A stretch of DNA of 64,000 bases from NCBI RefSeq assembly GCF_003339505.1, contig NZ_QPIW01000022.1:1-64000 (forward strand). The letters are read 5' to 3'. Under the pieces are notes generated by a model that worked only from the letters and a program-made list of their open reading frames with translations, was not told the origin of the DNA and did not search any database. Source of the stretch: Runella aurantiaca. GTDB lineage: Bacteria; Bacteroidota; Bacteroidia; Cytophagales; Spirosomataceae. This document shows positions 60,145-64,000 of this stretch, in pieces; within the stretch, counting starts at the first letter, position 1, and the number at the start of each line of letters is the position of its first letter. Made by a program: the position numbers and the translations under genes.

Positions 60145-61140
60145 TTAACTTAATAAGGCTTTTTCCAACAGCACCTTGGTGGCCTTTATACCGGCATCTT
60201 CGTCTAAATAATTTTCTTTGGAGCCCATCATTTTCATCGCTCCGCCTTCGTACTCAATCCCGATGTAGCCTTTGAAGCTTTTAGGAAGATTGGCTTTGAC
60301 AATCGGCATCATTTTTGCAAAATCTACGTCCGTACAATTGCCATTTGCGTCGAATTTGTGCGTTTTGGCGCTGACGCCTTTGGCAAAAGGCATCAACTTT
60401 TTAACGCCTTCGTACTTGTCAAAGTCATTGAGTATTTTGGCATTCATAAAGCCTTCCATCGTCATGACTTTGGGTTTTTCGCGCTCGGTAAAATTGCCAA
60501 AATCGGGCAGTGAGCCTGCATAAGGGTTTTTGACCTGTTTGAGAAGGCTAACCAGCCAATCAGGGTTGGTAGAGACGTTGATGTGATTTTCGATGATGAC
60601 GCCGATGCCCGCTTTTTCTCCGAATTCCACCAATTTTCCGTACCCTTCAACACCCGCTTTCATTAATTCCTCGGGAGTACCGTCGCCCGTCATGTTTACT
60701 CTGATGGAATGACACCCCAAAAATTTGGCGGCTTCAATCCATTTGTAGTGATTTTCAACGGCCTGCTGGCGTTTAGCTGCGTCGTTTGCGCCCAAATCTC
60801 CTTCGTTATCTACCATGATAAGCACGTTGGTAACCCCCAAATCAGCGGTTCGCTGTTTGAGTTCGCTAAGGTAGGCCTGGTCTTTGGCTTTGTCTTGCCA
60901 AAACATAGAAACGTATTCTACAGCGCTGATGCCGAATTCGTTCTTGGCTTTGGCGGGAAAGTCCATGTTTTTGAGTTTGCCACTAAACAACGAACCTGCC
61001 AACGAAAACTCGGCCAACGAAATGGTAAACCAAGGCTTGGCCGCTGCAAAGGCAGATTCGGCCACAAAACCAGCGGCAGTAACCATTCCTAATTGATTCA
61101 GGAATTGGCGACGATTGAGGTGATTGTCTTGAAATGTCAT
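60145..61140 (-). CDS. Tat-exported sugar phosphate isomerase/epimerase-like protein
   Basis: 331 residues. Tat-type signal: NRRQFLNQLGMVTAAGFVAESAFA. A xylose-isomerase-like TIM barrel follows with the conserved metal-site Glu in VIIENHINVS, Asp in PDFGNF, His in SAKTHKFD and Glu in IGIEYEGG. These act on hydroxypyruvate or hexoses in some families; the substrate here is unknown. It is 76 bp downstream of the PQQ-type dehydrogenase gene, on the same strand. Confidence 0.88.
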   Translation of the reverse strand: MTFQDNHLNRRQFLNQLGMVTAAGFVAESAFAAAKPWFTISLAEFSLAGSLFSGKLKNMDFPAKAKNEFGISAVEYVSMFWQDKAKDQAYLSELKQRTADLGVTNVLIMVDNEGDLGANDAAKRQQAVENHYKWIEAAKFLGCHSIRVNMTGDGTPEELMKAGVEGYGKLVEFGEKAGIGVIIENHINVSTNPDWLVSLLKQVKNPYAGSLPDFGNFTEREKPKVMTMEGFMNAKILNDFDKYEGVKKLMPFAKGVSAKTHKFDANGNCTDVDFAKMMPIVKANLPKSFKGYIGIEYEGGAMKMMGSKENYLDEDAGIKATKVLLEKALLS

Positions 61141-61159
61141 TTTTGTAAATGGTTACAGT

Positions 61160-61210
61160 TTAACGTCGGCAAGCAGTTCCACTGTGGGTTCTAAACCTTG
61201 CCGACGTTAA
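61160..61210 (-). terminator. Long-stem hairpin between dehydrogenase and epimerase genes
   Basis: A 14-bp perfect stem TTAACGTCGGCAAG/CTTGCCGACGTTAA with a 23-base loop starts 7 bases after the dehydrogenase stop. No long T tract, so it may only reduce downstream transcription. Confidence 0.6.
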
Positions 61211-61216
61211 TGCGTT

Positions 61217-64000
61217 TTATTCCTTTTTTCCTTCAAACACCATTCCCATGGCTTCCAGCTTGATTTTGGAAACATTAGCGCTTTCGTCACGGACGAAATA
61301 AACGGTGCCTTTGCCATCGGCGTCAAATTTATCGGGAGTGCCCGTGGAACTGATTTCACCGCCTTGGCCGCCAGCATCCATGATTACCTTGCCATCTTTC
61401 ACCTTCACCTCGATATATTCAAAAGGTAATCCTGTCATTTTGTATTTACCAGCGTAGGCGCTAATGTCATTTTTGGGGGCAGCATCGACTGCGGGCACAT
61501 TGCCTAAGGCAGGAGTATCGGTTTTGAATTCGATTCCCATCACGACCATGAGCGAGCCTTCCGCTTTTGGATTTTGGAAAACCAGATAAACATCATGAAT
61601 CCCTTCGGTGGGGGTAAGGTTGATTTTTGCGGCATTTCCTCCAAAACCTCCTTTGTCAGTGGCTTCAATAAATCCAGATTCGCCGATGAGTTTACCCGTA
61701 GGTGAGCCTAAACGAAGCTCAATATTTCCGCCTTGTGCATTTAATTGGGCTTTGGGGGTAGCAACGATTAATTCTATTCGTTGAATGCCGGTTAAATCAG
61801 CCTGATTGAGTCCGACGTAAGCGCCCGATTTGCTGGGAATCACGAGGTCGTTTCCGCCAAACGACATTTTGTTAACCGACTCATATTTGTCAAAACCGTG
61901 CGGGCTTATTTTAGCATTCCGAAGGGTGTAGGTTTGCTCTGAGGCAAGTGATGGCAGTCCTTTGTTTCCTTGGTCTTCGTAAGAAGCCCTGAGAATGAAC
62001 ACGCCTTGTCCTTTATCTCCAGCAGGTATTTTGGTCGTGTATGAACCTGCCACTGGCAACGATTTCGGGTTGGCTTTTTCGTTAGAAAGACTCAAAATGT
62101 ATTTTACCATGTCGCCTGCATCAGCCGCTGAAAGTTGTGGGTGGCCTGCCATGGGAGTTTCGCCCCATACACCACTGCCGCCTGAAATCACTTTTTTGGC
62201 GAGTTTTTCGATGGCACTGGCATCGCCCTTGTATTTTTGGGCAATGGCGCTGTACATGGGCCCGATGGATTTTTTGTCAATGCTGTGACACGCCTGGCAG
62301 TCGCTGGCGGCAATGAGTTTTTTGCCAGTGGCAAAACCCGCACTCGCATCTGCTGAGCGGTGCCCTTGCGCAATGGCTATTTTGTCATATCCTTCGGCCA
62401 GATAGTCAATGCTTACGGCTACCTGTTCGGGTTTGATTTTTCCGTTGGCGAGGCTTCCGTCTTCTTTGTCACTTACTTTTACCTCATAATCAAACGATTT
62501 GTTGGCGAAAAAGAAAGTTTTGTTGCTTTTGGGTAAGTCAAAGGTCAATACTGGCGGCTCGTTGCCAGCGGTCAATTCCAACGATTGAGCATTAGAAGCG
62601 CCTTGTGCGTCGGTCACGGTTAAGGTGGCTTTATACACCCCCGCTTTGGCCAGCGCCAACGTTGGATTTGCTTCGTTTACAACTTTGTTAAAACCGTCTT
62701 TGGAGGTAATTTTCCAAGAATACTTCAGCGCATCACCGTCAGCATCGGTTGTTCCTTTTGACGAGAGGTTTACTTTGAAAGGAACCGAGCCTCCCAATTT
62801 GTCGGCGGCTACCTGTACCATAGGTTTTCTGTTTCCGCCGTTGTATTCAATCCGTATCAAACGCGCGTCATCGTTGGCCGTAAACCAGCCCGAGCCGTAT
62901 TCGAGCATGTACAAATCGCCGTTGGCATCAAACTCCATGTCCATCGGATTGCTGAACTTATAGCTTGGCATAAAGCGGTCCATCGAAACATAGTTGCCGT
63001 CTTTATCCATCGTAACGGCCATAATCCAGCCGCGCATCCAGTCGTAGGTCAGGATTTTGCCATCATAATACTTAGGGAAAGAACGAGCGGCATTTTTGAA
63101 CTCTTCGCTGTAAAATACGGGGCCTGCCATGGCATTGCGACCGCCACTTCCCACCATCGGAAACTCGGGAGATTCGCCGTAAGGATACCAAATGAAGGCT
63201 TTTTGGGCAGGAGGCAATTCTTTTAAGCCGGTGTTGTTGGGAGAGGTATTGAGGGGCTTGGTCGCGTCCCATCTTTCGCCCGATTTGTTGTTTACAAAGT
63301 CAAATTTGTTGTAGGCTTTGTTGTCGCCAACGAAGTGTGGCCATCCAAAGTTACCTGCTTTGCGGGCTTGTCCTACTTCGTCGTGCCCTGCAGGGCCTCG
63401 GTCGTCGGCGGGTTTGTTGGCGTCAGGACCTACTTCGCCCCAATACACAAAGCCTGTTTTCTGGTCAACTGAGATGCGGAATGGGTTACGGTGGCCCATG
63501 GTATAGATTTCGGGGCGGGTTTGTGGTGTACCTTTGGGAAATAAATTTCCTTCGGGAATAGTGTAGCTACCGTCAGGTTGTGGTTTAATGCGAATGATTT
63601 TTCCGCGTAAATCGTTGGTATTGGCCGATGATTTTTGGGCATCCCAAGATTCGCGGCCCGGACGCTCGTCGCTGGGACTGAAACCATTGGAGCCGTGCGG
63701 GTTGGTGTTGTCGCCGGTTGATAGGTATAGATTCCCTGCCTTATCCCAAGCGATGGAGCCGCCCGTGTGGCAACATTCTTCGCGTTGGGTAGCTACTTCC
63801 AAGATTACTTTTTTTGAACTCATAACCAATTCGTCACCGCGTAATTCGTAACGGGTTAAGATGTTTTTTGGCTCACCACCCGCGGGAGAATAGTACAGGT
63901 AAATCCAGTGGTTTTGGGCGAAATTAGGGTCTTTATTCAATCCCAAAACGCCATCTTCGCCTTCCGAAACTTTGCCTTCTTTGCTGGTATACTTGGTGTT
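61217..64000 (-). CDS. PQQ-dependent sugar dehydrogenase/PKD/cytochrome c fusion (5' end outside window)
   Basis: At least 927 residues; the frame is open to the window edge and the true start lies beyond. Order: beta-propeller of soluble glucose/sorbosone dehydrogenase (to about 390 from the edge; RGKIIRIKPQPDGSY, TMGHRNPFRISVD, YWGEVGPDA), a PKD domain (about 410-490; TTDADGDALKYSW), a c-type cytochrome with haem motif ASDCQACHSID and GSGVWGETPMAGHPQ, a carbohydrate-binding-module 6-like domain (about 660-830), and a C-terminal beta domain (about 850-927). Exported oxidase of sugars or polyols passing electrons to its own haem. Such multi-domain fusions are typical of Cytophagales. Confidence 0.9.
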   Translation of the reverse strand, partial: NTKYTSKEGKVSEGEDGVLGLNKDPNFAQNHWIYLYYSPAGGEPKNILTRYELRGDELVMSSKKVILEVATQREECCHTGGSIAWDKAGNLYLSTGDNTNPHGSNGFSPSDERPGRESWDAQKSSANTNDLRGKIIRIKPQPDGSYTIPEGNLFPKGTPQTRPEIYTMGHRNPFRISVDQKTGFVYWGEVGPDANKPADDRGPAGHDEVGQARKAGNFGWPHFVGDNKAYNKFDFVNNKSGERWDATKPLNTSPNNTGLKELPPAQKAFIWYPYGESPEFPMVGSGGRNAMAGPVFYSEEFKNAARSFPKYYDGKILTYDWMRGWIMAVTMDKDGNYVSMDRFMPSYKFSNPMDMEFDANGDLYMLEYGSGWFTANDDARLIRIEYNGGNRKPMVQVAADKLGGSVPFKVNLSSKGTTDADGDALKYSWKITSKDGFNKVVNEANPTLALAKAGVYKATLTVTDAQGASNAQSLELTAGNEPPVLTFDLPKSNKTFFFANKSFDYEVKVSDKEDGSLANGKIKPEQVAVSIDYLAEGYDKIAIAQGHRSADASAGFATGKKLIAASDCQACHSIDKKSIGPMYSAIAQKYKGDASAIEKLAKKVISGGSGVWGETPMAGHPQLSAADAGDMVKYILSLSNEKANPKSLPVAGSYTTKIPAGDKGQGVFILRASYEDQGNKGLPSLASEQTYTLRNAKISPHGFDKYESVNKMSFGGNDLVIPSKSGAYVGLNQADLTGIQRIELIVATPKAQLNAQGGNIELRLGSPTGKLIGESGFIEATDKGGFGGNAAKINLTPTEGIHDVYLVFQNPKAEGSLMVVMGIEFKTDTPALGNVPAVDAAPKNDISAYAGKYKMTGLPFEYIEVKVKDGKVIMDAGGQGGEISSTGTPDKFDADGKGTVYFVRDESANVSKIKLEAMGMVFEGKKE

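Overview
The window looks like chromosome of a Bacteroidota bacterium of the order Cytophagales, probably a Runella/Spirosoma/Dyadobacter-type organism (Spirosomataceae). The grounds are a T9SS-type C-terminal sorting domain, CarboxypepD-regulated outer-membrane receptors, a PorE-like OmpA protein, the bamD-rpoZ-coaBC-DUF4835-recN cluster, short rpoZ-type omega, and promoters of the TAnnTTTG kind. The genus is an inference; no rRNA gene is present.

Left chromosome (1-25.5 kb). Bases 179-10259 are all on the minus strand: a Sco/cytochrome c pair, a small lipoprotein, and the housekeeping cluster bamD, rpoZ, coaBC, DUF4835, a small Sm-like protein and recN, preceded by a T9SS cargo-like protein and an OstA-like outer-membrane biogenesis protein. 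Bases 10656-16128 carry a plus-strand carbohydrate cluster (three alpha/beta-hydrolase esterases and a GH5-like glycosidase). A CNNM/CorC-type membrane protein, a GH31 glycosidase, an S9 peptidase and an outer-membrane beta-barrel receptor follow.

Integrated island (about 25.52-48.48 kb, 23 kb). It is AT-rich, every gene is on the minus strand, and it is inserted in the 3' end of a tRNA-Asp gene. A 55-bp direct repeat (tRNA 3' end plus tRNA terminator) marks both ends. Next to the intact tRNA lie a tyrosine integrase, an overlapping accessory protein, an AlpA-like HTH protein, a Toprim primase/helicase and an iteron-like array. The cargo is defence-like: an AbiE toxin-antitoxin pair flanked by 90-bp repeats; a six-gene restriction-modification-like operon (unknown protein, two methylase proteins, unknown small protein, GIY-YIG/SF2 helicase, DUF262/HNH nuclease); a broken DUF1016 nuclease; and a three-gene envelope operon with a membrane-anchored trypsin-like protease. 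No relaxase or conjugation gene is visible, so it resembles a satellite-type or mobilisable integrative element rather than an ICE. Scars of the same attachment region at 22.5 and 25.3 kb, and a broken tRNA-Asp, suggest repeated insertion at this site.

Right chromosome (48.5-64 kb). Two tandem tRNA-Asp genes, a Nif3-like protein, a C4 zinc-ribbon coiled-coil protein, a sodium:solute symporter with a tiny membrane protein upstream, an SDR/NTF2-like/SDR cluster, dihydrofolate reductase, a 70-bp tandem repeat, a PorE-like OmpA protein, tilS, a sugar epimerase-like protein, and a PQQ-type sugar dehydrogenase/PKD/cytochrome c fusion that runs off the window end.
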